From positions 637,501 to 701,500 of the forward strand of contig NZ_CP049889.1 in assembly GCF_011299095.1 (NCBI RefSeq): a stretch of 64,000 bases of DNA, read 5' to 3'. The stretch is from Jeotgalibaca porci. Its GTDB lineage: Bacteria; Bacillota; Bacilli; Lactobacillales; Aerococcaceae. Made by a program: the position numbers and the translations under genes. Position 1 is the first letter of the stretch. Each line of letters starts with the position of its first letter. Below are positions 54,085 through 64,000 of the stretch, piece after piece. The notes under the pieces were generated by a model. That model made no database searches, was not told the origin of the DNA, and was given only the letters and a program-made list of their open reading frames with translations.

Positions 54085-55170
54085 CTAAATGTCTTTATAA
54101 TACTGGCAGAGGTCTCTTGTAGTTTGTTTAATATCATAATGAGCTGTTAGTAGCTCATGGGTTGTGCTTTCTCTTACTAGCGAATTCTGACATTCCATAA
54201 TCTGATTTACCCAAGGCTCTACACCATTGTCAATAGAAATAAATTCAACCAGATCCGTTACTTTTACTTCTAGTGGTACTCGGTTTGAAACGAGTGTGGG
54301 CAACCCTGCTCCTTGTGATTCGATTGCTGACATCCCCAAGCCCTCAAATTTAGAAGGCAGTAAAAATATATCGGCTGCCTGTAGGATTTCTGGCACATCC
54401 AGTCGTGCACCTAAGTAGTGGATATTCTCATCATTAAATTTACTAGCGATTTCTGGGAGTAAGTCTCCGTCGCCTACTAGTAATAGTTTTACGTTAGGTA
54501 TATTTTTCTTTAATTCTTCAAATACTTCTAACAGAAAGATATGATTTTTAACTTCCGAAAATCTGCCCACATGTACTAATACGAGTGCATTTCCAATTTT
54601 TAGTATATCACGGTATTGATTCCGTTTTTCAAGGTCAAATTCATATTCGACAGTATCAATACCATTATGAATGATTTGAACACGATTCAAGTACTGTGGA
54701 AACATCCACTCCGCTGCTTCATGAGAACACGAGAAATAGTGATTGGCTTTATTGACGTTATGATCTCTAATCATTTTTTTGAGCCCTTGCTGTTTATAAC
54801 TTTCGTTATATCCAGTGGTATGCGCATGGACTCCTATTTCTTTAATCCCATTCTTTCGAGCACTGTTAAGTATGAAAGGATCATCCGCAACATGCATATG
54901 AACAAAATCATAATCCCGATGTGTCTTAAAAAAAAGAGATACTTTTTTTCTAAATGCAAACATTGTCTTTGGGTTTAATGCTGGTGTATCTAATGTGTGC
55001 AAAATTCCGCCCATATTTAAGTATTCTTTCAGCATAGGTGAGTCAGGATTATAATTTCTGACCAACAATTCAAATGTTATATCAGAATTTTCTAAATTTT
55101 TATACCAATTCAAAAAAACTGATTCAATTCCACCAGTGTTGAAACCAGGAATATAATGTAGTATTTTCAT
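54085..55170 (-). CDS. family 4 glycosyltransferase
   Basis: GT-B fold enzyme of 361 residues. The N-terminus KILHYIPGFNTGGIESVFLN and the C-terminal nucleotide-binding motif LLPSKFEGLGMSAIESQGAGLP, with the E-x7-E pair, mark family GT4. LVHVGRFSEVKNH opens the second Rossmann domain. The start at 55170 follows GAGGT; five upstream codons are rejected. First gene of the repeat-unit assembly operon. Confidence 0.9.
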   Translation of the reverse strand: MKILHYIPGFNTGGIESVFLNWYKNLENSDITFELLVRNYNPDSPMLKEYLNMGGILHTLDTPALNPKTMFAFRKKVSLFFKTHRDYDFVHMHVADDPFILNSARKNGIKEIGVHAHTTGYNESYKQQGLKKMIRDHNVNKANHYFSCSHEAAEWMFPQYLNRVQIIHNGIDTVEYEFDLEKRNQYRDILKIGNALVLVHVGRFSEVKNHIFLLEVFEELKKNIPNVKLLLVGDGDLLPEIASKFNDENIHYLGARLDVPEILQAADIFLLPSKFEGLGMSAIESQGAGLPTLVSNRVPLEVKVTDLVEFISIDNGVEPWVNQIMECQNSLVRESTTHELLTAHYDIKQTTRDLCQYYKDI

Positions 55171-55242
55171 TTTTATACCTCGCATATTTACTTCCTTGCA
55201 ATTATAGCAAAATATCGCTTATATTTACACTTTTATAACAGA

Positions 55243-55273
55243 GAAGGAGCCGCCTTCTCAAGACAGCTCCTTT
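55243..55273 (-). terminator. terminator of ugd
   Basis: AAGGAGC (55244-55250) pairs with GCTCCTT (55266-55272) around a 15-base loop. The tail on the minus strand is weakly T-rich (CTCTGTTATA). Confidence 0.55.
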
Positions 55274-55280
55274 AAAATAT

Positions 55281-56447
55281 TTAATTTTCGTTGAATAAAT
55301 CGCGTGTATAGATTTTTTCTTGAACATCTTCTAATTCTTCCGCATTTCGGTTGGAAACAATTACATCGGAAGTTTGTTTGAATTCTTCTAAATCACGAAT
55401 GACACGTGAATTGTAGAATGTTTCATCTTCTAGTACAGGTTCGTATACAACAACTTCGATTCCTTTAGCCTTAATCCGTTTCATAATCCCTTGAATAGAT
55501 GATGAACGGAAATTATCCGAACCCGATTTCATCGTTAGACGATAAATACCAACCACTTTTGGATTTTTCTTTAGAACCATATCTGAAACATGATCTTTAC
55601 GTGTACGGTTTGATTCTACAACTGCTTGAATCAAGTTATTTGGAACATCGTCATAATTTGCCAAGAGTTGCTTTGTATCTTTTGGCAAGCAGTACCCACC
55701 GTAACCAAATGACGGGTTGTTATAGTGAGATCCAATACGTGGATCTAGACCGACACCTTCAATAATTGATTTCGTATCCAAGCCGCGAACTTCCGCATAT
55801 GTATCCAACTCATTAAAGTAAGCCACACGTACTGCTAGATAGGTATTCGCAAATAACTTAACTGCTTCAGCTTCAGTCGATGCCATAAATAAGACTGGGA
55901 TATCTTCTTTTTCGGCACCCTCCACTAGAAGGTTCGCAAAAGTTGTGGCGCGGTCAGACTCTTCACCCAAGATAATACGGGATGGGTACAAGTTATCATA
56001 CAACGCTTTGCCTTCACGCAGAAACTCTGGTGAGAAGATAATGTTATCAACGCCATACTTCGCACGAATTTCTGCTGTATAGCCGACTGGTACTGTTGAT
56101 TTAATAATCATAGTTGCTTCTGGACGGAACTTAATCACATCTTCAATAACAGACTCCACGCTAGATGTATCGAAAAAGTTTAACTTATCGTCATAGTTCG
56201 TTGGTGTGGCAATAACCACAAATTCAGCATCTTTATATGCTGCATCCTTATCAGTTGTTGCTGTTAAGTTTAGTTCCTTATTCGCTAAGAAATCTTCAAT
56301 TTCATTATCAGCGATTGGTGAAACTTTCTTATTAATTAACTCTACTTTTTCTTCAATAATTTCTAAAGCCATTACTGTGTTATGTTGCGCCAATAGTACT
56401 GCATTTGATAGCCCTACATAACCTGTTCCTACTACTGTAATGTTCAT
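55281..56447 (-). CDS. ugd: UDP-glucose 6-dehydrogenase
   Basis: Oxidises UDP-glucose to UDP-glucuronate for surface polysaccharide, 388 residues. The NAD-binding motif [15 protein letters not shown] is at the N-terminus, the catalytic Cys is in [15 protein letters not shown], and YFNEL follows the family pattern. RBS is weak (GAGCGAG). It lies between galU and the glycosyltransferase genes, supplying a uronic acid donor. Confidence 0.96.
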   Translation of the reverse strand: MNITVVGTGYVGLSNAVLLAQHNTVMALEIIEEKVELINKKVSPIADNEIEDFLANKELNLTATTDKDAAYKDAEFVVIATPTNYDDKLNFFDTSSVESVIEDVIKFRPEATMIIKSTVPVGYTAEIRAKYGVDNIIFSPEFLREGKALYDNLYPSRIILGEESDRATTFANLLVEGAEKEDIPVLFMASTEAEAVKLFANTYLAVRVAYFNELDTYAEVRGLDTKSIIEGVGLDPRIGSHYNNPSFGYGGYCLPKDTKQLLANYDDVPNNLIQAVVESNRTRKDHVSDMVLKKNPKVVGIYRLTMKSGSDNFRSSSIQGIMKRIKAKGIEVVVYEPVLEDETFYNSRVIRDLEEFKQTSDVIVSNRNAEELEDVQEKIYTRDLFNEN

Positions 56448-56513
56448 GTATTTGCCAACTCGCTCTCTTTTTTTATTAGGTCTATTTTATCATAATATAA
56501 CCTTGTGAAGTTT

Positions 56514-57395
56514 TTATATTTCTTTAAGATTTTGTGCTAATTTAAGAATATATTCTTTCATTTTTCCAGAGGTGTCGCTGTGCTTTAATCCGAACTCGAT
56601 ATTAGCTAACAACATTCCATATTTGTCGCCAACATCATAACGCTTGCCAGTGTATTCGTAGGCGATTAAAGGCGCTGTTTGGTTTAGTGTTTCTAAAGCA
56701 TCTGTTAACTGAACTTCACTTCCGGCATCAGGTGCTTGATTCCGTAAAACATCAAATATTTCTGGGGGTAATAAATAACGGCCTACAATCCCCAAATTGC
56801 TAGGAGCTTCATCAGCTGCAGGCTTTTCTACTAAATGTTTGATCACATGAAGATTCTCTTCCAACTCACCATCAACATCAATGACTCCAAATCGATTGGT
56901 TTGTTCTTTTGGAATACGAATCGTCGCAACAGAACATTTGTCATACTTTTCATAAATATCAATCAGCTGTTTAGTCAATGGTACATCGTTTGGCATAATA
57001 TCATCACCTAGCAAAACCACAAATGGTTCGTTCCCTACAAAAGGTGCGGCTTGAAGAATTGCATCTCCCAGTCCTTGTGGATAGGCTTGACGCACATAAT
57101 GGATAGTAGGAATATTAGTAGCTTTCACTGTATCTAATAAAGCATCTTTACCTTTTTCAAGTAAGTTATTTTCCAGTGTGATATTCGCATCAAAATGATC
57201 CTCAATGGCATTCTTACCTTTTCCAGTAATAATCAAAATCTCTTCAATGCCACTTTTAATTGCTTCTTCAACAACAAATTGGATACTTGGTGTATCTACT
57301 ACGGGCATCATTTCTTTTGGCATTGCTTTCGTCGCCGGTAGGAACCTTGTTCCAAGACCTGCAGCCGGAATGACAGCCTTTCTAACTTTCTGCAT
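56514..57395 (-). CDS. galU: UTP-glucose-1-phosphate uridylyltransferase
   Basis: Makes UDP-glucose from UTP and glucose-1-phosphate, 293 residues. The signature GLGTRFLPATKAMPKEMMPV and the Lys in VEKP are present. The ATG at 57395 is preceded by AAGGAAGGG and starts the conserved MQKVRKAVIPAAG. The upstream frame to 57440 is not conserved-looking. Confidence 0.96.
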   Translation of the reverse strand: MQKVRKAVIPAAGLGTRFLPATKAMPKEMMPVVDTPSIQFVVEEAIKSGIEEILIITGKGKNAIEDHFDANITLENNLLEKGKDALLDTVKATNIPTIHYVRQAYPQGLGDAILQAAPFVGNEPFVVLLGDDIMPNDVPLTKQLIDIYEKYDKCSVATIRIPKEQTNRFGVIDVDGELEENLHVIKHLVEKPAADEAPSNLGIVGRYLLPPEIFDVLRNQAPDAGSEVQLTDALETLNQTAPLIAYEYTGKRYDVGDKYGMLLANIEFGLKHSDTSGKMKEYILKLAQNLKEI

Positions 57396-57451
57396 GTGAC
57401 CCTTCCTTCCGAACACATTTTTATCTATTATAACAAACATTCATACAAATA

Positions 57452-57489
57452 AAAACGCACTAAGAAGCAACGAATTCGCTTCTTAGTGC
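57452..57489 (-). terminator. terminator of galE
   Basis: GCACTAAGAAGC (57457-57468) and GCTTCTTAGTGC (57478-57489) form a 12-bp perfect stem; GTTTTTATTTG follows on the minus strand. Confidence 0.93.
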
Positions 57490-57495
57490 ATATCT

Positions 57496-58509
57496 TTAGA
57501 TGTCATATCCTTTTGGATTATTACTTTGCCATTTCCAAGAGTCACGGCACATGTCTTTTAAATCTTTCTCTGCCGTCCAGCCTAGAATTTCTTTTGCTTT
57601 CGTTGCGTCTGAATAGCACGTTGCAACGTCTCCAGGACGACGATCGACGATTTTATGTGGAATGACGATATCGTTCGCTCTTTGGAAGTTTTTAACTAAA
57701 TCGAGAACACTGTAGCCGATTCCTGTACCCAGGTTATAAGTACCGACGCCTTTATATTCAGAAAAACTCTCCAAAGCTTTCAAGTGCCCAAGTGCTAAAT
57801 CAACTACATGGATGTAATCGCGTACGCCTGTACCATCATGCGTATCATAGTCATCTCCAAAGATGCTCAATTCTGGAAGCTTACCGACTGCCACTTGCGT
57901 AATATACGGCATCAAGTTATTTGGAACCCCAGAAGGATCCTCACCGATTAAGCCCGATTCATGTGCTCCAATTGGATTGAAGTAACGTAACAAGGCAATA
58001 TTCCACGCTTCATCTGACACATTTACATCACGTAAAATTTGCTCAATCATGACTTTTGTATAGCCGTAAGGATTTGTTGCGCTCGTAGGTAAATCTTCTG
58101 TTAACGGTGAAGGATTGTTCATACCATATACGGTCGCAGAAGAACTGAACACAATATTTTTGACGCCATACTTCTTCATGACTTCCAGTAGAATCAACGT
58201 ACCCGTAATATTGTTATGATAGTACTCAACCGGCTTAGCGACTGACTCACCTACAGCTTTATATCCCGCAAAATGAATAACAGAATCAATCGTTTCTTTT
58301 TCAAATATCTCTTCTAATGCTTCTTTGTCCAGTAAGTCTGCTTCATAAAATGTAAAGTCTTTGCCAGTTATTGTTTTAATTCGATTCAAAACTTCTGGTT
58401 TACTATTGGAATAGTTATCCACAATGATAACTTCGTAATTTGCATTTAATAATTCTACAACTGTATGGCTGCCGATATACCCCGCGCCACCTGTTACTAA
58501 TACTGCCAT
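57496..58509 (-). CDS. galE: UDP-glucose 4-epimerase
   Basis: Interconverts UDP-glucose and UDP-galactose, 337 residues. Rossmann motif [12 protein letters not shown] at the N-terminus; catalytic pair Ser and YxxxK in [11 protein letters not shown]. The family length is typical. RBS AAAGGGAG. It follows the LCP genes with only 16 bases between, likely in one operon. Confidence 0.96.
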   Translation of the reverse strand: MAVLVTGGAGYIGSHTVVELLNANYEVIIVDNYSNSKPEVLNRIKTITGKDFTFYEADLLDKEALEEIFEKETIDSVIHFAGYKAVGESVAKPVEYYHNNITGTLILLEVMKKYGVKNIVFSSSATVYGMNNPSPLTEDLPTSATNPYGYTKVMIEQILRDVNVSDEAWNIALLRYFNPIGAHESGLIGEDPSGVPNNLMPYITQVAVGKLPELSIFGDDYDTHDGTGVRDYIHVVDLALGHLKALESFSEYKGVGTYNLGTGIGYSVLDLVKNFQRANDIVIPHKIVDRRPGDVATCYSDATKAKEILGWTAEKDLKDMCRDSWKWQSNNPKGYDI

Positions 58510-58525
58510 CTTACCAATCTCCCTT

Positions 58526-59485
58526 TTAATCGAGTTCTAGTTCTGATTGTAATAATGATTGAACACGGTATAGCTCGTCTTCAGATAACCAATTATAGTA
58601 AATACCATCATCGCCAATTCCACCGCTACCACCCATTTGTTCTGAGGTAATATTGCGTGCAGCTGCTAAGTAATCATTCCCTTGCAATGCTAAGTAATCT
58701 TTCATTTGGAAATTCGTTTGAACGTTATTAGAAAGTGAACCTAATATATTTTGATAATTAACCAATGTTGAAGCGCTAGTAACTTTATTTACTACCCCTT
58801 CAATGATAATACGTTGTCTTGCTTGTCGCCCTGTATCACCCTCTGGATCCTCATAACGCATACGCGCAAAAGCTAATGCAGCATTACCATCTAAATGATT
58901 CACTTCGCCTTGATAGAAGGTATAACCATCTTGTGAGAAAGTCAATGGACTTACAACATCAACGCCGCCTACAGCATTTACGATTTCTTGAATACCGGCC
59001 ATATTGACGGTAACGTAGTAGTCAATCGGAATATCTAATAAGTTTTGAACAGAGTTAATTGCCATAGAATTGCCACCAAAAGCGTAGGCGTGGTTAATTT
59101 TATCGCTTGTGCCGTAACCGACAATTTCAGTATAGGTATCACGGGGAATACTTGTGATTGTTGATTTTTTGGTGTTCGGATTTACCGTTACTACCATCAT
59201 CGTATCTGAACGACCACGTTCTGTTCTACCTAAGTCACCTGTATCCACACCTAATAATAATATTGAAATAGGTTCTTTGGAATTCAAATCCGCTGAACTA
59301 CTTCTGACTTGCTCAACTTCTTCATCCACCGGTTCATATATTTCATTTGTCGTACTATCGATATTGCGATAAACATCAAAAACATAAATGCCTACAACTG
59401 TAATGAAGACTAATGCAAGCCCCATGAATATTTTTAACCCTGTTCTTTTTTTCTTTTTACGGTAACGCGATCTTCTCTCTTCCAC
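58526..59485 (-). CDS. LytR-CpsA-Psr (LCP) family transferase 1
   Basis: Attaches undecaprenyl-linked polymers such as polysaccharide or teichoic acid to peptidoglycan, 319 residues. A basic N-terminus and one membrane segment (about 17-37) are followed by the extracytoplasmic LCP domain: [32 protein letters not shown], and the conserved [19 protein letters not shown]. The start is GTG, preceded by GGGGTG. Its neighbour is a second LCP gene. Confidence 0.93.
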   Translation of the reverse strand: MEERRSRYRKKKKRTGLKIFMGLALVFITVVGIYVFDVYRNIDSTTNEIYEPVDEEVEQVRSSSADLNSKEPISILLLGVDTGDLGRTERGRSDTMMVVTVNPNTKKSTITSIPRDTYTEIVGYGTSDKINHAYAFGGNSMAINSVQNLLDIPIDYYVTVNMAGIQEIVNAVGGVDVVSPLTFSQDGYTFYQGEVNHLDGNAALAFARMRYEDPEGDTGRQARQRIIIEGVVNKVTSASTLVNYQNILGSLSNNVQTNFQMKDYLALQGNDYLAAARNITSEQMGGSGGIGDDGIYYNWLSEDELYRVQSLLQSELELD

Positions 59486-59499
59486 TCTTACACCCCACT

Positions 59500-60558
59500 T
59501 TAGTATTCACTATCGTCATCATAGTATTCTTCATTATAATCTGGCTCGTAATTATAGTAATCAACATCACTCAGCTCTAAATCATCAATTGTGATTTCTG
59601 GAAGTTCTAGTTCCGCTCTAAGTTCGTTCGACAAAGCTAACCGATCCTCTGGATATGTGTAAAGATAATAGATATCGTCTAACCAAAGTTCTTCACCGAC
59701 AAGATTTTTAGTCTCGAAATTCTTTAGTGACTTTCCGTAAGAGAAGTACATATCTGTCATATCGTTGATCGTGAGATTCGTTTTCACATTATCTTCCAAA
59801 GTTTCGAGAATTGATTCATAGTTCGTAATGGTACCCAAACTTAGTGCTTTATCAAGAATTGCTTTAATAACAAGTTTTTCTCTTTTTTGGCGACCAAAAT
59901 CGCCTTCTGGATCCGTTTTACGCATCCGTGAAAATGCGAGAGCCTCTTTTCCAGTGATAATGCGAGTTTCTCCTTCAGTGAAGTAATTCCCTTGATAATC
60001 AAACGTTAGTGGACTAGTCACTTCGATTCCGCCTAAGGCATCCACAATATCCATTAAACCTTGCATATTCACTTCAACATAATAATCAACTGGAATATTC
60101 AAATGTTCCTGAACGGAGTTAATAGCCATTTCAGCATCACCAAACGCATAAGCATGCGTCATTTTATCATAGTACGGCATTCCCTCGTAAGGTTCATAAT
60201 CAACCATCAATGCGTATGTATCACGGGGGATACTTGTTAATGTCGTAGTACGGGTGTTAGGGTTAACCGTTCCTATTAGTATCGCATCCGTTCTTCCCGG
60301 TACATCCACACGATCAAATGAACCATTATCGACTCCCAAGAATGCAAACGAAATGGGTTGAGTCGCTTCAATAACTACCTGTGATTCTCTTTTGTTATTT
60401 GTATTTAGACTGTTAAAAATGTTGTTGGATGTACGATTGACATCGTTAAGTGCTTTCCAAAAAAATGTATACCCTATTAAGAATATCCCTATAAAAAGGT
60501 ACAAAACCTTTCTATTTCTTCTCTTTTTACTAAATTTGGCTGTTCTATTATCTTCCAT
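59500..60558 (-). CDS. LytR-CpsA-Psr (LCP) family transferase 2
   Basis: Paralogue of the gene at 58526, 352 residues, with a membrane segment (about 19-38), the LCP motifs [24 protein letters not shown] and FSRMRKTDPEGDFGRQKREK, and an acidic tyrosine-rich tail at the C-terminus (NYEPDYNEEYYDDDSEY). The gap to LCP 1 is 14 bases. Two copies may divide labour between polymers, or act together. Confidence 0.92.
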   Translation of the reverse strand: MEDNRTAKFSKKRRNRKVLYLFIGIFLIGYTFFWKALNDVNRTSNNIFNSLNTNNKRESQVVIEATQPISFAFLGVDNGSFDRVDVPGRTDAILIGTVNPNTRTTTLTSIPRDTYALMVDYEPYEGMPYYDKMTHAYAFGDAEMAINSVQEHLNIPVDYYVEVNMQGLMDIVDALGGIEVTSPLTFDYQGNYFTEGETRIITGKEALAFSRMRKTDPEGDFGRQKREKLVIKAILDKALSLGTITNYESILETLEDNVKTNLTINDMTDMYFSYGKSLKNFETKNLVGEELWLDDIYYLYTYPEDRLALSNELRAELELPEITIDDLELSDVDYYNYEPDYNEEYYDDDSEY

Positions 60559-60691
60559 ATAATTTTAGTTCCTCTTTTCGTCGCTTTAAAGAAACACTAA
60601 TCTTTAAGCTACTTCACTACCCTACAGTATAGCCGAAATACAATAAATAAAAAAGATGCATTTAATTGTTTAACAAAATATAAATATTATA

Positions 60692-60730
60692 AAATAGGAC
60701 TACCCTGTCAGATAATACAACAGAGTAGTC
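60692..60730 (-). terminator. terminator of the rfb operon
   Basis: GACTAC-CTG pairs with CAG-GTAGTC (60721-60730); a loosely T-rich tail follows on the minus strand. Nothing else is clear in 60559-60691. Confidence 0.7.
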
Positions 60731-60764
60731 AAAAGAGGCTTAATAGTATAAATAGATAAATGAT

Positions 60765-61598
60765 TTAGATTACAGAGATAAAATCATGAAGCGCAGCTTT
60801 CCAGCTTGGAATAACAAAACCTGTGTCTTTAGCTTTACTCAAATCCATAATGGATTGTCTTGGTCTGTACGCTTTTTGTGGATACTCTTCAGAAGTAACC
60901 GGACTGATTTCAATATCACAGTCTTTTAATATTTCACAGGCAAATTCGTACCACGAACAAGAGTCGTCATTCGACAAATGATAGATGCCATATTCTGATT
61001 GATTCGCAATTACGTGAAGCATGAATTCAGCTAATGTCCGTGTCCAAGTGGGACGGCCAACTTGATCGCTGACTACCGTTAATTTTGGATGTGTTTCGGC
61101 AAGACGGCGCATGGTATAGACAAAGTTTTGGCCAAACTCACCAAACACCCAAGATGTACGAATAATATAGTATTTGGAACAAATTTCTTGAACAATTTGT
61201 TCTCCCTCATACTTTGTACGACCATATTCATTTTTAGGGTTCGTTTCAGCGTCAACACTATATTCTTCTGGATTCGTTCCATCAAATACGTAGTCTGTAC
61301 TGATATAAATCATTGTCGCACCTTGACGCTCAGCTGCTTCCGCTACATACTTAGTTCCCTCGATATTAATCTTTTCGTTCAATTCTTTACCTTCATCTTC
61401 AGCCTTATCAACTGCCGTATACGCGGCACAGTGGTAAACAAGACTTGGTTTTACTTCTGAAAAAACAGCTTCAACTGCTTCTGCATTCGTAATATCCATA
61501 TTAGAAGAATCGGTTGCCACATATTGTATTTCTTTTTCATCTAAGAGCTTACGTAACTCTGTGCCGAGTTGCCCATTCGAACCGGTAATTAAAATCAT
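60765..61598 (-). CDS. rfbD: dTDP-4-dehydrorhamnose reductase
   Basis: Last step of dTDP-L-rhamnose synthesis, 277 residues. ILITGSNGQLGTEL is the NAD(P) site; YISTDYVFDG and the YxxxK in YGRTKYEGE are visible. AGGAGGAATTCT precedes the ATG at 61598; the longer frame to 61616 is less likely. It is separated from rfbB by a hairpin (61622-61647). Confidence 0.95.
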   Translation of the reverse strand: MILITGSNGQLGTELRKLLDEKEIQYVATDSSNMDITNAEAVEAVFSEVKPSLVYHCAAYTAVDKAEDEGKELNEKINIEGTKYVAEAAERQGATMIYISTDYVFDGTNPEEYSVDAETNPKNEYGRTKYEGEQIVQEICSKYYIIRTSWVFGEFGQNFVYTMRRLAETHPKLTVVSDQVGRPTWTRTLAEFMLHVIANQSEYGIYHLSNDDSCSWYEFACEILKDCDIEISPVTSEEYPQKAYRPRQSIMDLSKAKDTGFVIPSWKAALHDFISVI

Positions 61599-61621
61599 AG
61601 AATTCCTCCTAAACATGAAAG

Positions 61622-61647
61622 AGAGGCAGGGAAAATCTCCTGCCTCT
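61622..61647 (-). terminator. intra-operon hairpin between rfbB and rfbD
   Basis: AGAGGCAGG (61622-61630) and CCTGCCTCT (61639-61647) form a perfect 9-bp stem. On the minus strand CTTTCATG follows, with too few T for a strong terminator. It may protect the upstream mRNA or set the rfbB:rfbD ratio. Confidence 0.65.
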
Positions 61648-61654
61648 GTTAAAT

Positions 61655-63270
<1,616 letters not shown>

Positions 63271-63286
63271 AAATCCATCTCCTTCA

Positions 63287-64000
63287 TTATTCAGACTCTG
63301 CTAGACGCAACATATACTGGCCATAGCCATTTTTCTTCAAAGGCTCAGCTAAAGCGATTAATTCTTCGCGCGTAATATAGCCCATGCGGTAAGCAATCTC
63401 TTCTAAACAGGCAACTTTTAGATTTTGACGTTTTTCAATTGTCTCAATAAATGTAGATGCTTCTAATAGCGATTCGTGTGTTCCTGTATCCAGCCAAGCA
63501 AAGCCACGTCCCATAATTTCAACCGCTAATTCGCCTTTTTCTAGGTATGCTTTATTGACATCGGTAATTTCTAGTTCACCACGTGGTGACGGCTCAATGC
63601 TTTTGGCGATTTTAACAACACTATTATCATAGAAATATAGCCCAGTAACCGCATAATTACTCTTTGGAACTTCAGGTTTTTCTTCAATTGAAACAGCTGT
63701 CATATCTTTATCAAACTCCACAACGCCAAAGCGTTCTGGATCATTAACATGATAACCAAAAACAGTTGCGCCTTGTTCTTTAGATGCTGCACGCTGCAAC
63801 ATCTTTGATAATCCGCTACCGTAATAAATATTATCGCCAAGAATCAAGCAGACAGAATCATCTCCGATAAAGTCTTCCCCAAGAATAAACGCCTGTGCCA
63901 GTCCATCTGGGCTTTCTTGAACTTTATATTCAATCTGAATACCTAGTTCACTTCCATCTCCTAATAATTGCTCAAAACGCGGTGTATCCGTAGGCGTTGA
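63287..64000 (-). CDS. rfbA: glucose-1-phosphate thymidylyltransferase, 5' part missing
   Basis: First step of dTDP-L-rhamnose synthesis. The window edge cuts off the N-terminal 50 or so residues, including the G-x-G-T-R-L motif. The visible 237 residues begin [17 protein letters not shown] and include [16 protein letters not shown] and [20 protein letters not shown]. The remaining genes of this operon upstream lie outside the window. Confidence 0.93.
   Translation of the reverse strand, partial: STPTDTPRFEQLLGDGSELGIQIEYKVQESPDGLAQAFILGEDFIGDDSVCLILGDNIYYGSGLSKMLQRAASKEQGATVFGYHVNDPERFGVVEFDKDMTAVSIEEKPEVPKSNYAVTGLYFYDNSVVKIAKSIEPSPRGELEITDVNKAYLEKGELAVEIMGRGFAWLDTGTHESLLEASTFIETIEKRQNLKVACLEEIAYRMGYITREELIALAEPLKKNGYGQYMLRLAESE

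Overview
The window comes from a low-to-medium GC Gram-positive bacterium of the Lactobacillales. A Carnobacteriaceae/Aerococcaceae/Enterococcaceae-type organism fits best, but I cannot name a genus. The signs are AGGAGG ribosome binding sites, a streptococcal-type maltodextrin locus with a maltose phosphorylase, catabolite-repression (cre) sites, PerR, an ISL3-family insertion sequence, LytR-CpsA-Psr proteins, and wall proteins built of ChW repeats. No rRNA, tRNA or CRISPR array was seen.

Region 1 (1-10 kb, minus strand) imports and degrades maltodextrin. It holds two GH13 glucosidases, a MalE-type lipoprotein, MalF and MalG permeases, a DUF1189 protein and a GH65 maltose phosphorylase. A LacI-type regulator lies at 11.6-12.6 kb, a type I pullulanase at 16.9-18.8 kb and a neopullulanase at 30.3-32.1 kb. 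Three nearly identical operator-like palindromes (TGTTAYCG core) precede malE, the alpha-glucosidase and the neopullulanase, so the dispersed genes probably form one regulon. The transport ATPase and beta-phosphoglucomutase are not in the window.

Region 2 (10-33 kb) is mixed. It contains proC, a frameshifted acetyltransferase gene, perR, an aromatic-acid-exporter-like gene, an ISL3 element with intact ends and an 8-bp target duplication, a HAD phosphatase, ntdP, a mutY whose product has lost most Fe-S cysteines, recX, and a YflT-type stress protein. A ComK-like regulator is divergent from a ComX/SigH-like sigma factor, which leads a DUF1659-DUF2922-amidase module. An AbiL/RloAB-like defence pair also lies here. 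Two NERD-domain genes (20.5 and 32.3 kb) share a similar upstream element. Each is followed at its stop codon by six 12-bp half-sites in alternating orientation, separated by exactly 14 bp. The half-site sequence differs between the two arrays but the geometry is identical. This NERD-plus-array pairing is the best candidate for an undescribed system.

Region 3 (33-64 kb) is cell-envelope biosynthesis: an acyltransferase, GtrA/GtrB-type glycosylation genes, a sulfatase-fold LTA-synthase-like enzyme, and four secreted ChW-repeat proteins (one Big_2, one GH73 glucosaminidase, one Amidase_3, one with a short C-terminal YHVP-type domain). A Wzx/Wzy/Wzz-type polysaccharide cluster follows with five glycosyltransferase genes or so, plus ugd, galU, galE, two LCP ligases and rfbDBCA. 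The last gene, rfbA, runs off the window at 64000. The genes would make nucleotide sugars, assemble and export a surface polysaccharide, attach it to peptidoglycan, and remodel the wall.
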